Part shown: positions 55,611 through 64,000 of the stretch, one piece after another
How the letters are laid out: every line of letters begins with the position of its first letter
How positions within the stretch are numbered: position 1 is the stretch's first letter
Assembly (NCBI GenBank): GCA_014529385.2
Contig: CM043963.1
Location: 5,489,501 to 5,553,500 of the forward strand
DNA: 64,000 bases
From: Adiantum capillus-veneris
Lineage: Eukaryota > Streptophyta > Polypodiopsida > Polypodiales > Pteridaceae
Reading direction: 5' to 3'
Program-made: the position numbers and the translations under genes
Notes under the pieces: model-generated
Seen by the model: the letters and a program-made list of their open reading frames with translations, nothing else
What the model was told of the DNA's origin: nothing
Database searches by the model: none

Positions 55611-57116
55611 ACTGAAGAGTGTGACCAGGCCTATGAACAATTGAAGAAAACACTAGCAAGTGCTCCAATTTTAAGGACACCTAACTGGGATGTCATTTTC
55701 CATGTGCATATTGATGCATCAAACTTTGCTATTGGGTGTGTTCTCACTCAACCAGGAGAACATAAATTGGACTATCCCATTAGCTTTGCAAGCCGTCAAT
55801 TGAACGATGTTGAAAGGAACTACACCACTACATAGCGAGAAGGTTTAGCAATGGTTTATGCAGTAAAGAAATTTCGCTACTACCTTCTGGCAAAAAAGTT
55901 TGTATTTTATGTGGATCATCAAGCGTTGCTGTATCTAGTAAACAAGCCATGCTCCACAGGAAGAATCACACGATGGTTGTTAATTCTTCTGGAGTTTGAT
56001 TTCACGATTGTAGTGAGACCCGGTAAAAGGCACGTCATGGTTGATCATTTGTCTTGCATACCCAATGGTGAAGCCCCTACAGGACTTGATGATGAATTAC
56101 CCGATACTTCCCTAGTCATAGTTGAGACTATGCCTGAATGGAGTGAGAACATTGTTAACTTTTTAGTTAATGGTTTTCCACCCAAGGAACTTCGTAAGGA
56201 TATTGCTCGAAGGTTAGTAAAAGAATGTGAACCCTATTGTTTGATTGCCGGAACTCTGTATAGACTAGGCAAGGACGATATTCTTAGGCGTTGTGCCCAC
56301 GAGGATGCATATTTGTATATCGTGCAAGAAGCACATATGGGCATAGCAGGAGGACATTTTTCAGGAGACCTGACTGCTAGAAAGGTGCTGCAATCAGGCT
56401 ATTGGTGGCCAACTTTATTTAAGGATGCATCACTTTTTACAAAAGGGTGTGATGAGTGCCAACGTTACAAGATCACACAGCACAAAGACAGAATGCCCTT
56501 ACATCCTATTAAAGTAACCCAACCATTTGAAAAATGGGGCTTAGACTTTGTAGGTCCAATTAGTCCCGCAACTCGCAACACTCAATCTCAATATATTCTA
56601 GTTGCTACGGACTATGTAACAAAGTGGGCTGAAGCTAAGGCTTCACAAAAAGCTGACGCGAGGACAACATCTAAGTTTCTTTTTGAGAACATTATCACAA
56701 GATTTGGTTGCCCTTTTGAAATTGTTAGTGATAATGGTACCCATTTTATAAATGAGGTAATAAGAGAGCTTACCACGACCTTTATGATATCCCACCATAA
56801 GTCTACACCTTATTACCCGCAAGCTAATGGACAAGCCGAGAGCACCAACAAGACTCTAATCTCTATTTTAACCAAGATGGTAGAAGCTCATCGCACTGAT
56901 TGGGATTTGAAGTTGACATCTGCTCTATGGGCTTATCGTACTGCTTATAAAGTGGCTATTAATTGTACGCCATTCAAAATGGTATACGGCCAAGAAGCGG
57001 TTATACCTTGGGAGTTTGTCATTCCTAGTCTTAGGGTAGCTTCGCAAGAAGGATGGAATGGTAACCCCTTAACCGAGCGTTTGTATATCTTAGAAAAACT
57101 AGACGAAGAGAGATAG
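55611..57116 (+). pseudogene. gypsy-2p RNase H and integrase
   Basis: RNase H: ECDQAYEQLKKTLASAPIL, VHIDASNFAIGCVLTQPGE (Asp), PISFASRQLNDVERNYTTT, TAG (55836), REGLAMVYAVKKFRYYL (Glu), FVFYVDHQALLYLVNK (Asp), VRPGKRHVMVDHLSCI. Linker: PEWSENIVNFLVNGFPPKEL. Integrase: HHCC with HMGIAGGHFSGDLTARKV and FTKGCDECQ; core Asp in WGLDFVGPI, Asp in EIVSDNGTHF, Glu in PQANGQAESTNKTL, all present. A TAG at 57114 (CAG-to-TAG type) interrupts before the C-domain. Confidence 0.9.
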
Positions 57117-57976
57117 TTGGCTGTGCAAAATGCTCTTGTGGAAAAGGATAGGAGAAAGAAGTGGTTTGATCGCCATGTGAAGGACAAGGACATCAAAGTT
57201 GGTGATAAAGTCCTTATGTATGGAGTACGTAAAGAGAAGAAAAAGTTGAAATATGCTGGTAAAGGACCATATAGAGTATGCGAAATTACCCCACAAGGTA
57301 CCCTTCGTGTGGAAACTCTTGATGGAGTTGAAACCATTGGATTCCTCAATGGGAGTAAATTCAAAAGATATTATGATCCTTTAAGCCAAGAAGAACTACA
57401 GGCCATTCATCAAAAGAAGGCCGCCAAAGCACAAACCGAGTTAAAGAAGATACAAGCTCAAGCTGAGGCTAAGGAGAGACAACAATGTATAAGACAAAAA
57501 CGAGAGGCTAACCTTGGAGTCACAGATGCATTCCACATGGAAATCGAAGAGGATTGGTTGGACTCTGACACACCTCTACGATACCCTATTGAATTAAATA
57601 GTGCCTATGGAAAAGTGCTATATAACGCCTTATTGGACACGGGTGCTAAATATAATCTGCTATCCTATGGGGTGTGATTTGTCAGTTAGGGAAGCCACCT
57701 CTATCTGAGAGTATTATCCAAGTCAAGGGTGTCAACAAGAAAAAAACTACGGTTTTTGGAATCTGGCACACTTCTGCTAGTTATGACAATGGAATTGTAG
57801 CTCAAGACTTTTTGGTCATGCCTACTGGAACTATGGAGGGTAATATAAACCTAGGACGCACGTGGATGATAGCCACCAAATGCACTATTGATTGGGGGAC
57901 TGGGGGTGTCACAACGCAAAAACCAACTCTTATCCCTACCACTCAAGCCATAGTCCCTGAGAAATTGCCTAAGTAA
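57117..57976 (+). pseudogene. gypsy-2p integrase C-domain fused to second aspartic protease
   Basis: LAVQNALVEKDRRKKWFDRH, GDKVLMYGVRKEKKKLKYAG and KGPYRVCEITPQGTLRVETL are the integrase GPY/F domain. A long Lys/Gln/Ala helix follows (KAQTELKKIQAQAEAKE). Then the second retropepsin: YGKVLYNALLDTGAKYNLLS, a canonical D-T-G active site; one-base shift at about 57675; IIQVKGVNKKKTTVFGIWHT, IVAQDFLVMPTGTMEGNINL and LGRTWMIATKCTIDWG, the C-terminal hydrophobic-G-R-x-W motif. The same fusion is seen in gypsy-3. Ends TAA at 57974 with the phase continuing into the WxPK tail. Confidence 0.8.
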
Positions 57977-58752
57977 ATAAAACCCAAGACATTGCATGTC
58001 CAGGAGGTTGAACCATACGTCCCCATAGCCCAAATCTCTAGATCTTCAACTGATGTAGTTGAAAGAAAGCTTGAGACACACAAGAACCATCCTAATATAA
58101 CAAAGAAAGCATACAAGTGGGTCCCTAAAGCTTCTTTAGTAACCATGGCTGATGCTAAAAAACGGAAGCCTCGTAAGAAACGTCCCACTCACTCCAAGAA
58201 ATGTAAGAAAACGTGGCGTTGGATTCCTAAACGACTATTAAAAGCCCAAGGATACTATAAAGGAAATGATCAAATCTGGGTGCCCAAACGTAAATTGTAC
58301 TCTTACCTGTCACCTGGCCCATGTAAACCCAATCCTGTGGCTCCAAAACGAATTGAAAATCGTGGAAAGGAAAAAATCACGGAATGCGACACACCTGCTC
58401 TAGAGCTATTTTGGGTACCAAAAAAAGAATGATTTGTTCCACCTAGCTCAGGAACAGGAAAAGCAAATGAAGCTTCTTGCTCTTCATGTAGTTCCTATAC
58501 GGAAATAGAAGCTTCGACACAACCTCCACCTACCATTGTACATATCTATACAAGCAAGAAAGAGTTTGCACCTCCCGTTGTAGATTCACCACCTCCAACA
58601 ATGTTGCAAATAAAATCATGGGAGAGTACCTTACCACCCTTGAAACTAGATGAAACACATAGGGTGATCGAAAACTATTGGTTAAGGCCTTTACCCATAA
58701 CAACTTGGAACAATCGGTTTCAAAAGGTGACGACATCATTCCAAAAAGTATG
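57977..58752 (+). pseudogene. gypsy-2p WxPK-repeat tail
   Basis: Same phase as PR2. Four motifs: AYKWVPKASLVTMADAKKRK, TWRWIPKRLLKAQGYY, DQIWVPKRKLYSYLSPGP and ELFWVPKKE, with basic linkers (RKPRKKRPTHSKKCKK-like). After a TGA (58430) the phase goes on: FVPPSSGTGKANEASCSS, KKEFAPPVVDSPPPTMLQIK, SWESTLPPLKLDETHRVIEN, ending FQKV at 58752. Nine bases later comes a purine tract, so this is the last ORF before what looks like an ancestral 3' end. Role unknown; a basic nucleic-acid-binding region is inferred. Confidence 0.65.
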
Positions 58753-58760
58753 ATCTACCC

Positions 58761-58774
58761 AAGGAAGGGGGGAG
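58761..58774 (+). other. internal PPT-like purine tract 1
   Basis: AAGGAAGGGGGGAG, followed by TGTTTGCTGACATCC. Also present in gypsy-2m (minus, about 38322-38336), and a near-identical tract is the terminal PPT candidate of gypsy-3 (32771-32784). Confidence 0.5.
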
Positions 58775-58853
58775 TGTTTGCTGACATCCGTCATTCACTT
58801 GCTTCCCTCTCAACCTTCCTCCCTGACCTCTCAATCTCCAATCTTAGGGAATG

Positions 58854-58864
58854 TATATATAAAG
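58854..58864 (+). promoter_or_regulatory. TATA box upstream of the extra ORF
   Basis: TATATATAAAG, 137 bases before the ATG at 59001; a start site about 30 bases on would give a leader of about 110 bases. A TATA-like ACATATAAAGC is kept at the same place in gypsy-2m. Confidence 0.4.
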
Positions 58865-59000
58865 CCTTATACTCACAAAAACAAGATAAAAAAGTAAAAG
58901 AGAAAGAGCCATAACACAAAATAATAAAAACAAATTATGCACAAAAACACGACCCTTGTAATATTTGCACTCTAACCATCATCTATTTGCGTGTACAGAT

Positions 59001-59423
59001 ATGGCTAGTACGCTAGAGTCATCCACTCCTGCCTTGGGTGAGAGGTACCCTCGTTACTTTTCACAAATGTTTCACATGGTCTTTCCAGTGCTTGCATGTG
59101 AATGGGATTTGATAGGTACACTAGCATGTGAGAGGAATTTTGAGGAGTTAGAATGGCTGATACATCTCTTGACCACGTCTGATCCATACTTAGTAGAGAG
59201 CGTTTCTCCCATTTCACAAGCCTACCCTTTTGACCAAGATGACTATAGGCGTCTAGTGACCTTCTTAGTAAACATGGGCACCTATGATGAAGAAGAAAAT
59301 TTACATGACTACACAGATGGCACATATGGTCTCATGGATGATGAGTTTGTTTATCTCGACAACGAGGATAGGGGTTTATTCTTAGGGCTTCCCCCCAACC
59401 TCTACAATATCCTATTCCCTTGA
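59001..59423 (+). CDS. extra 140-residue acidic ORF of gypsy-2p (unknown)
   Basis: Starts MASTLESSTPALGERYPRYF at the ATG 59001, directly after a splice-acceptor-like GCGTGTACAG. Middle: FPVLACEWDLIGTLACERNF, EELEWLIHLLTTSDPYLVES. The C-terminal half is acidic (MGTYDEEENLHDYTDGTYGL, YLDNEDRGLFLGLPPNLYNI) and ends at TGA 59421. No signal peptide or membrane span is evident. It lies in the env/accessory position between two purine tracts, downstream of a TATA box, and is undamaged although gag and pol around it carry stops. gypsy-2m has different sequence here. No family recognised. Confidence 0.55.
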   Translation: MASTLESSTPALGERYPRYFSQMFHMVFPVLACEWDLIGTLACERNFEELEWLIHLLTTSDPYLVESVSPISQAYPFDQDDYRRLVTFLVNMGTYDEEENLHDYTDGTYGLMDDEFVYLDNEDRGLFLGLPPNLYNILFP

Positions 59424-60765
59424 CTCTTTAGGGGGAGTGCAAATAATTAGGTTAGGGTTCCTTATGTTTTTTGTTGTGTTCAATAAGTGTTGGTACCTTT
59501 TCCCACTAATGTGCCTCCTGGAGGTATTCCTTTTGTTTCCTAGTGTGTATAGGAGCGTGTTGATGTTGATAGGATTTGGACCTTCATGGAACCTTTCTCT
59601 CATTCACACTTCAAATCAAGCGCGACCATCAACACAAACATGTGTTTTATGTCCATTAACATTGCCCTTATCTTTTTGCATCCATGTTTGTCTGCTTTGA
59701 TTGTGATTGGTAGCATAATATTCAGCGCATTTGCTTAGTATCAAACATTTAATTCAATGTAATGTTTTGTCATAATCACTTGTCTAGGTTTAAAAATCAA
59801 GCAGTCTGACTAAGCTAGTTTGACCAAGCTAGGTATTAGAAATCTTCTCTTAATACCATGGGGAATGCCTTCCTAATACGCAATGGTTACTTAGGTTCTT
59901 AATCCGATTTAGGCAGCATTGTGTGAAATGTATTAGGGATTTCTAGTGGGCTTAACCCTATTGACCTTTAGCTTAAGTATTATAAAGGGACTTTACTAAT
60001 GTGATGAGCATGGGGAGGGTAACAGTGTTATATGACCCCCAAAAGTTACAAAATTAAAATGCTGAAAATGAACAAACAAAAAATCAAAGTGCCACAATGT
60101 AAAATTTTAAGCTGGAAGAGAAATCCCTGCTTAAATTGGTACTTCACTCACATGTATCGCCTATGGTACTAGAGCCCTAGAGGTTCCCAGTGTGGGCGCT
60201 TTTGCTTGAAAAGCAAAAAACCCAAGGCATACAAAATAAGCACATACATCAAAATTGAATCAATGTGAAAAGACTTTGGGGGGTCAAAGAAAAGGTAATC
60301 AGTCAGGCGATGATTTCATGAGAAATTCTTTTTATCATAGCTTAACTACAAGGTCTTCTAGGTATAGCCTCTAGTCAGCCCTCGAACATCAAATACTTGG
60401 CTCTCGCGATTAAACAACTTAATTGGCTCTTAGTTACCCATGGTATTAATAGTCGAGCTCTAGTGCCTTTTGATCGTTAAATTAGCGACCCTGGACTTGT
60501 TTAATTTTTTACCTTTACATATGTTTATGCATTTGATTATATTGCAATTTAATGTTTATTGCTGAGAAATTGTCTAAAATTCTGTTACCAATCAATTTGT
60601 CTGTCTATTGCATATGATTTTTAATTGTATATGAGAATGCAATTACTGTGGCAATGTTGTTTGATTTTGCAGTGATTGAAGAAGGCTACGCACATCCATG
60701 TCGACTGCTCTTCCATCTCGATGAACGAGCTTCAACTGGATAGCTTCCGAGGACGGAATCTACAT
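59424..60765 (+). other. gypsy-2p 3' non-coding region
   Basis: 1.34 kb. A second PPT-like tract TTTAGGGGGAGTG lies at 59427-59439. Most of the rest matches gypsy-2m 36740-38000. Near the end TTGTTTGATTTTGCAG (60657-60672) looks like a 3' splice site and is kept in both copies. No ORF supported. Confidence 0.5.
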
Positions 60766-60779
60766 GAGGAAGGGGGGCA
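60766..60779 (+). other. gypsy-2p polypurine tract
   Basis: GAGGAAGGGGGGCA immediately before the LTR start TGTTAACC. Confidence 0.9.
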
Positions 60780-61326
60780 TGTTAACCCTCACGGCACACG
60801 GACACCCTATGATCTATAAACATTGTATTATTTAGAGTCAGGTACCGGGCTTGTCGGACCAATAGGAACAGGGTAAGGGTGATCGCCGATGACACGCGCA
60901 CTCTAACTGGAATATTCAAGGAGTTAGTTGGCTAAGTATGGGCGCCCAAGTGTGAATGGGGTGAGCTCATATAAAAGCCACTGAACCTAATTTTTATTCA
61001 TTCTCTCATTGTGCAATAGAAGCCGCTCTTGCTCCATCTCCACCTTCTCCTTCACCATCTCCTTGTGTGTGTGTGTGTGTACGTGTGAGAGAGAGTGTGA
61101 GAGTGTGTGTGTGATCGAGCGTTGCAGCGGCACGACGGCGGCAAGGCGGTTGAGCGCGGTGTAGCGGCGTCTCCCTCTTCTTCATGGCGCGAGAATCCTT
61201 CATTCGCAACTATGCAGGAAGGTGAGTGACACACCATTCTTCCTTGTGAGCTTGTCTGTTGTATGACTGTGTGATAGGAGCCTTTGTGGCTCGCACACGG
61301 CGCGTAGCAAGTCCCTAGCCTTGACA
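60780..61326 (+). mobile_element. gypsy-2p 3' LTR (547 bp)
   Basis: Pairs with 47973-48508; ends CTAGCCTTGACA. Keeps the TATA box ATATAAAA at 60969-60976 that the 5' LTR has lost, so it could promote rightward transcription into the next element. Confidence 0.85.
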
Positions 61327-61696
61327 AGAGCAAAGAAAGTTGTGAGTGAAGTACAAGATAGTATTTCGTTCTATGATTTTTCACATGCTTGGAAAGGGCT
61401 GTTCCACCACACACGTTGTTGTTATTTTCGTACCGTTAAGTTCAGTTATGTTTGCATATTCATTTCAGTTATAAGAGTAGGTCAGAAAACAAATTACACC
61501 ATCATTTGTGGCCAAAAGAATCGAGGAAAAAACTGTCAAAAACCTTATTTTGGTGTTGAAGACCATAACTCTAAAAGTTGAAGAACTAATGGTCAGAGCT
61601 TCAAAACTAGACCGAACCTAGTAAAACTTTCAAGAAGGGGATAAAAACACTTGTTGGAAAAGACTGTGCAAAAAAATGCCAATTTGCCCGTCCAAC
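61327..61696 (+). other. non-coding stretch right of gypsy-2p
   Basis: Nothing recognised; probably leader of the element to the right. Confidence 0.3.
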
Positions 61697-62984
61697 ATCA
61701 TGGATCACGATCCATGTACCTTTTTGGAAAAATGTGCTAAAATTATTTCCTTTGCTTAGAACAGGCTCTCAGGCAACAGAACCTTGAGTTTGGGTAGAAT
61801 TAGAGGGCTAGAAGATCATAAAAATCAAAAGATTGGGGTGAGCAGCCAAAACCTTGAAAAAAAGGAAAAACAAGAAAAAACTGAACTTTTATTTGCCCAA
61901 ATCCAAAGAGGGATGAGAATTGGGAAGCAAGGAATTAACAGAACCAAATTTCATGCCCATGTGCTTCCCAACATGGATCGCGATCCATGTTCCAAGTAGA
62001 CATTTGATAGTAAGATTTGACCACTATACTCTTGATTACTAGTCGAACAACTTTTCCAAAAGGAGCCATAGACAAAAAGTGAAAAAAGCTGGTCAAAATA
62101 TCAGAAAAGAAGTGGTTTGTAAAAAATCGCAAAACAGACACAAAATCCTGCTTCTCACTTGGAAAAAACTGATCAAATCCAAAAAGACTTGGAGAATAGC
62201 ATCATCATACCTTATGCGATCAGCTTACAAAGTGTCAGTCCAAAATCTTGCCAAGCATGGATCTTGATCCATGTACCTTTTTGGAAGTTTGAGCTGACAA
62301 AAGACAAGCACGGAAGTGATAACAATTGGAGCACTTTACCCTAAAGGATCCTTATCAAAAAAATTCAAAAAGAGGGCAAAAGGTGGCAAAACTCAGATCA
62401 AGGGGAAACCACTGAAATAAACCCTAAAATTGACTTTTGTCCGTCCAAAAAAGCTTAAGGCATTCAAAAACCATATAGTAAGCATCATTAGGCCAAGGAC
62501 TACCTGGGGGACAAAATTCAGTGTATTTTGACACAAAGGGACATGGATCGCGATCCATGTTTCCCTGACACAAGTTGATACCAAACTAGTACCATAGCTA
62601 GAGGGCATCACAGAGAGTATAGTGATCCTGCTAGAGTTGAAATTGGATGCAAGAAACCATTCCAACAGCTCAGAACTGACAGAAGCTTAGGCAAAGTGAC
62701 AAAATCAACTTAGCCTCCAATCCAAAGATTCATTTCTAAAAAAATTGGTATTGGAAGACCTCTTAATCATGCTAAATCTGATGTTAGCAACAAAAGTTCA
62801 ATTGGTTGTCCAACATGGATCGCGATCCATGTACCTCTGAGTCAGAACAGAGACAAAAACTTACCATACAAGGAGCTAGTCCATAGCAACCTGGTGCTTC
62901 TTCAAAAATTGAAATTGGATTGAAATTGTTGAGTTTGTGTAGGGAATTATGTTGGTTGTCCAACATGGATCACGATCCATGTAC
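61697..62984. repeat. palindrome array 2: six 18-20 bp palindromes
   Basis: All share the arms CATGGATC / GATCCATG, exact in every copy: 61699-61716 (centre AC), 61971-61990 (CG, full ACATGGATCGCGATCCATGT), 62256-62273 (TT), 62541-62560 (CG), 62813-62832 (CG), 62963-62982 (AC). Core-to-core steps are 273, 284, 286, 272 and 150. CTTTTTGG or CCTCTGAG follows several copies. The last two units (62805-62954 and 62955-63104) are recent near-identical 150-bp duplicates; the others are much diverged outside the palindrome. Confidence 0.85.
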
Positions 62985-63266
62985 CTCTGAGTAATAACAG
63001 AGACAAAAACTTACCATACAAGGAGCTAGTCCATAGCAACCTGGTGCTTCTTGAAAATTTGAAATTGGATCAAAATTGTTGAGGTTGTGTAGGTAATTAT
63101 GCGCTAAGTTTTGTAATACAAAAGCAAGAACTAACAAGAACACCTGTAAGCTTACAACTATCAAGCAAATTCTTTATAGGTTGCAAGTACTAGAAGACAC
63201 TACCCAGCAAGCAAGATCAAACGGGAGATTCAAATTATTTAATGAGGTAACTCGGTTTGGATTTTT

Positions 63267-64000
63267 ATGACCAATTCTTCATTAATCTGTGATCAGGAAG
63301 ATGATCACTGGACTAGAGTTTGTCCAAACAAAGGAGAACGGGTAAATTTTTTTGGATTATGTGACGGATGCACGATCAACCATCTTATTCCACATTGCCC
63401 AAAAAAACCCAAAGACAAAGGAAAAACAACCATGAACAAAATAGGGATTGTGCCAAGCTCAAATGGATCAGAAACAGAATTGAACATTCCGATAAACGCG
63501 GTCACTAGAGCTCAAGAACATGAGGTAGCAAGGAACGTCCCAGCCAGCCAAACAGAGATAGACAACTTGTTTGTCCGAACCCCTAGAAAACTCTGGAAGG
63601 CAAAACGAAACAAGATAAAATCCAAAAGAGAATAGGAAAAAACTGTATTGGAAACCAAATTGCTGAAAACAGGGGAACAACTTCAAAGGGAAAGAGACCT
63701 TAAGGGCAACAACGAGATAAAGAAACCATCGGAACTGCCATCAAGAGGGTCAGTATTAGTGGACAAGGTGTTCAAACCTTTGGATGCAATTCTGAAAGCT
63801 TACAAGGCAAGGCTAAAGCCTATCCAAGCCCAAGAGAATAGGTGGTTAACATACCCTCATCCAGGCTATGAGAAAGAGAGGCTAAAGATGTGCAAAGAGC
63901 TCATTCAAGCCGCTCAAGCGCTTATGGAACCATCAGTTCCTACGACTCCAAAAACCAAGGCACTCATACAAGAAAATATTCAAGAGTTAGAGGGGCGGGG
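63267..64000 (+). pseudogene. zinc-knuckle gag-like ORF of a further element, cut by window end
   Basis: An ATG at 63267 (MTNSSLICDQEDDHW) opens a frame with HWTRVCPNKG and CDGCTINHLIPHCPKKP, the latter equal in spacing (Cx2Cx3Hx4C) and wording to gypsy-2 CNRCGIDHLIAQC, followed by INAVTRAQEHEVAR as gypsy-2 has YAITRSM. A single TAG at 63633 interrupts a phase that stays open for at least 120 more codons (RGSVLVDKVFKPLDAILKAY, ENRWLTYPHPGYEKERLKM). It is the C-terminal gag region of a related gypsy element; a complete gag core is not present upstream, so the gene looks 5'-reduced. Protease and polymerase would lie beyond the window. Confidence 0.6.

Larger units (their letters stand above)
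47973..61326 (+). mobile_element. gypsy-2p: full-length Ty3/gypsy element with second protease, WxPK tail and extra ORF
   Basis: 13.35 kb, plus strand. LTRs 47973-48508 and 60780-61326; PBS 48513-48529; PPT 60766-60779. Order: gag, PR1, acidic/basic spacer, RT, RNase H, IN, PR2, WxPK tail, internal PPT-like tract, TATA, 140-codon ORF, second PPT-like tract, 1.3-kb non-coding, PPT, LTR. Several stops, one 31-bp deletion and two or three shifts disable it. No convincing target duplication. Confidence 0.9.

Noticed and set aside
47970-61325. Possible target duplication CCTTG around gypsy-2p
   Set aside because: CCTTG at 47970-47974 and about 61319-61323 would require the LTR to start at TTAACC and end at CCTAG; comparison with gypsy-2m places LTR ends at TGTTAACC and TTGACA, so the match overlaps the LTR and is probably chance.

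Overview
The window is plant nuclear DNA made almost entirely of nested, mostly broken LTR retrotransposons. No intact host gene, tRNA, rRNA or CRISPR array was found. A land plant is indicated by three things. Primer-binding sites match initiator-Met tRNA (TGGTATCAGAGC type) or have the plant form TGGCGCCGTTGCCGGGGA. The elements are Ty1/copia and Ty3/gypsy, one with a second archaeal-type RNase H (Tat-like). A pentatricopeptide-repeat (PPR) fragment is also present; its wording (KAQKVLEEL..VASWNALI) reminds me of fern and lycophyte PPR genes, but the fern assignment is a weak inference.

Layout, left to right. 1-3351: minus-strand decayed gene of unknown family next to a Met-tRNA PBS and a 1.55 kb LTR (family LTR0). 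3352-4180: copia-1 remnant whose single 184-bp LTR has a PBS on one side and RNase H/PPT on the other. 4181-17416: gypsy-1, a minus-strand Tat-like element (2.7 kb LTR; gag, PR, RT, degenerate RNase H, archaeal RNase H, IN), split at 8984-12876 by copia-2, a gutted copia element with 190-bp LTRs and 5-bp target duplication CTAAG. 17417-22912: LARD-1, plus strand, with a decayed acidic gene and a captured PPR fragment. 22913-25407: two LTR0 fragments around an integrase scrap. 25409 to about 31164: LARD-2, minus strand, coding for a large decayed coiled-coil protein, holding a 286-bp MITE-like insertion and, upstream of its gene, a tandem array of palindromes. 32771-35660: gypsy-3, minus strand, 3' half only. 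36104-44417: gypsy-2m, minus strand, missing RT-RH-IN. 44418-47972: copia-3, minus strand, nearly complete but for its ends. 47973-61326: gypsy-2p, plus strand, full length with scattered stops. 61327-64000: start of another plus-strand element with a second, unrelated palindrome array followed by a zinc-knuckle gag-like frame.

Most notable: (1) gypsy-2 and gypsy-3 carry a second retropepsin fused downstream of integrase, followed by a basic tail with four W-x-P-K motifs; the first protease has D-G-G where the second has canonical D-T/S-G. (2) gypsy-2p also has a 140-residue acidic ORF in the env position, with its own TATA box and set between polypurine tracts. (3) Two unrelated elements have perfect 18-22 bp palindromes repeated every ~286 bp upstream of the first gene, in arrays where the palindrome is far better conserved than the rest of the repeat. 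(4) gypsy-2m and gypsy-2p form a large divergent inverted repeat around copia-3.

The genes belong to independent mobile elements and do not form one pathway; within each element the order is LTR, PBS, leader, gag, protease, polymerase genes, PPT, LTR. All recognitions are by eye from motifs and recalled family consensus; no search was run.
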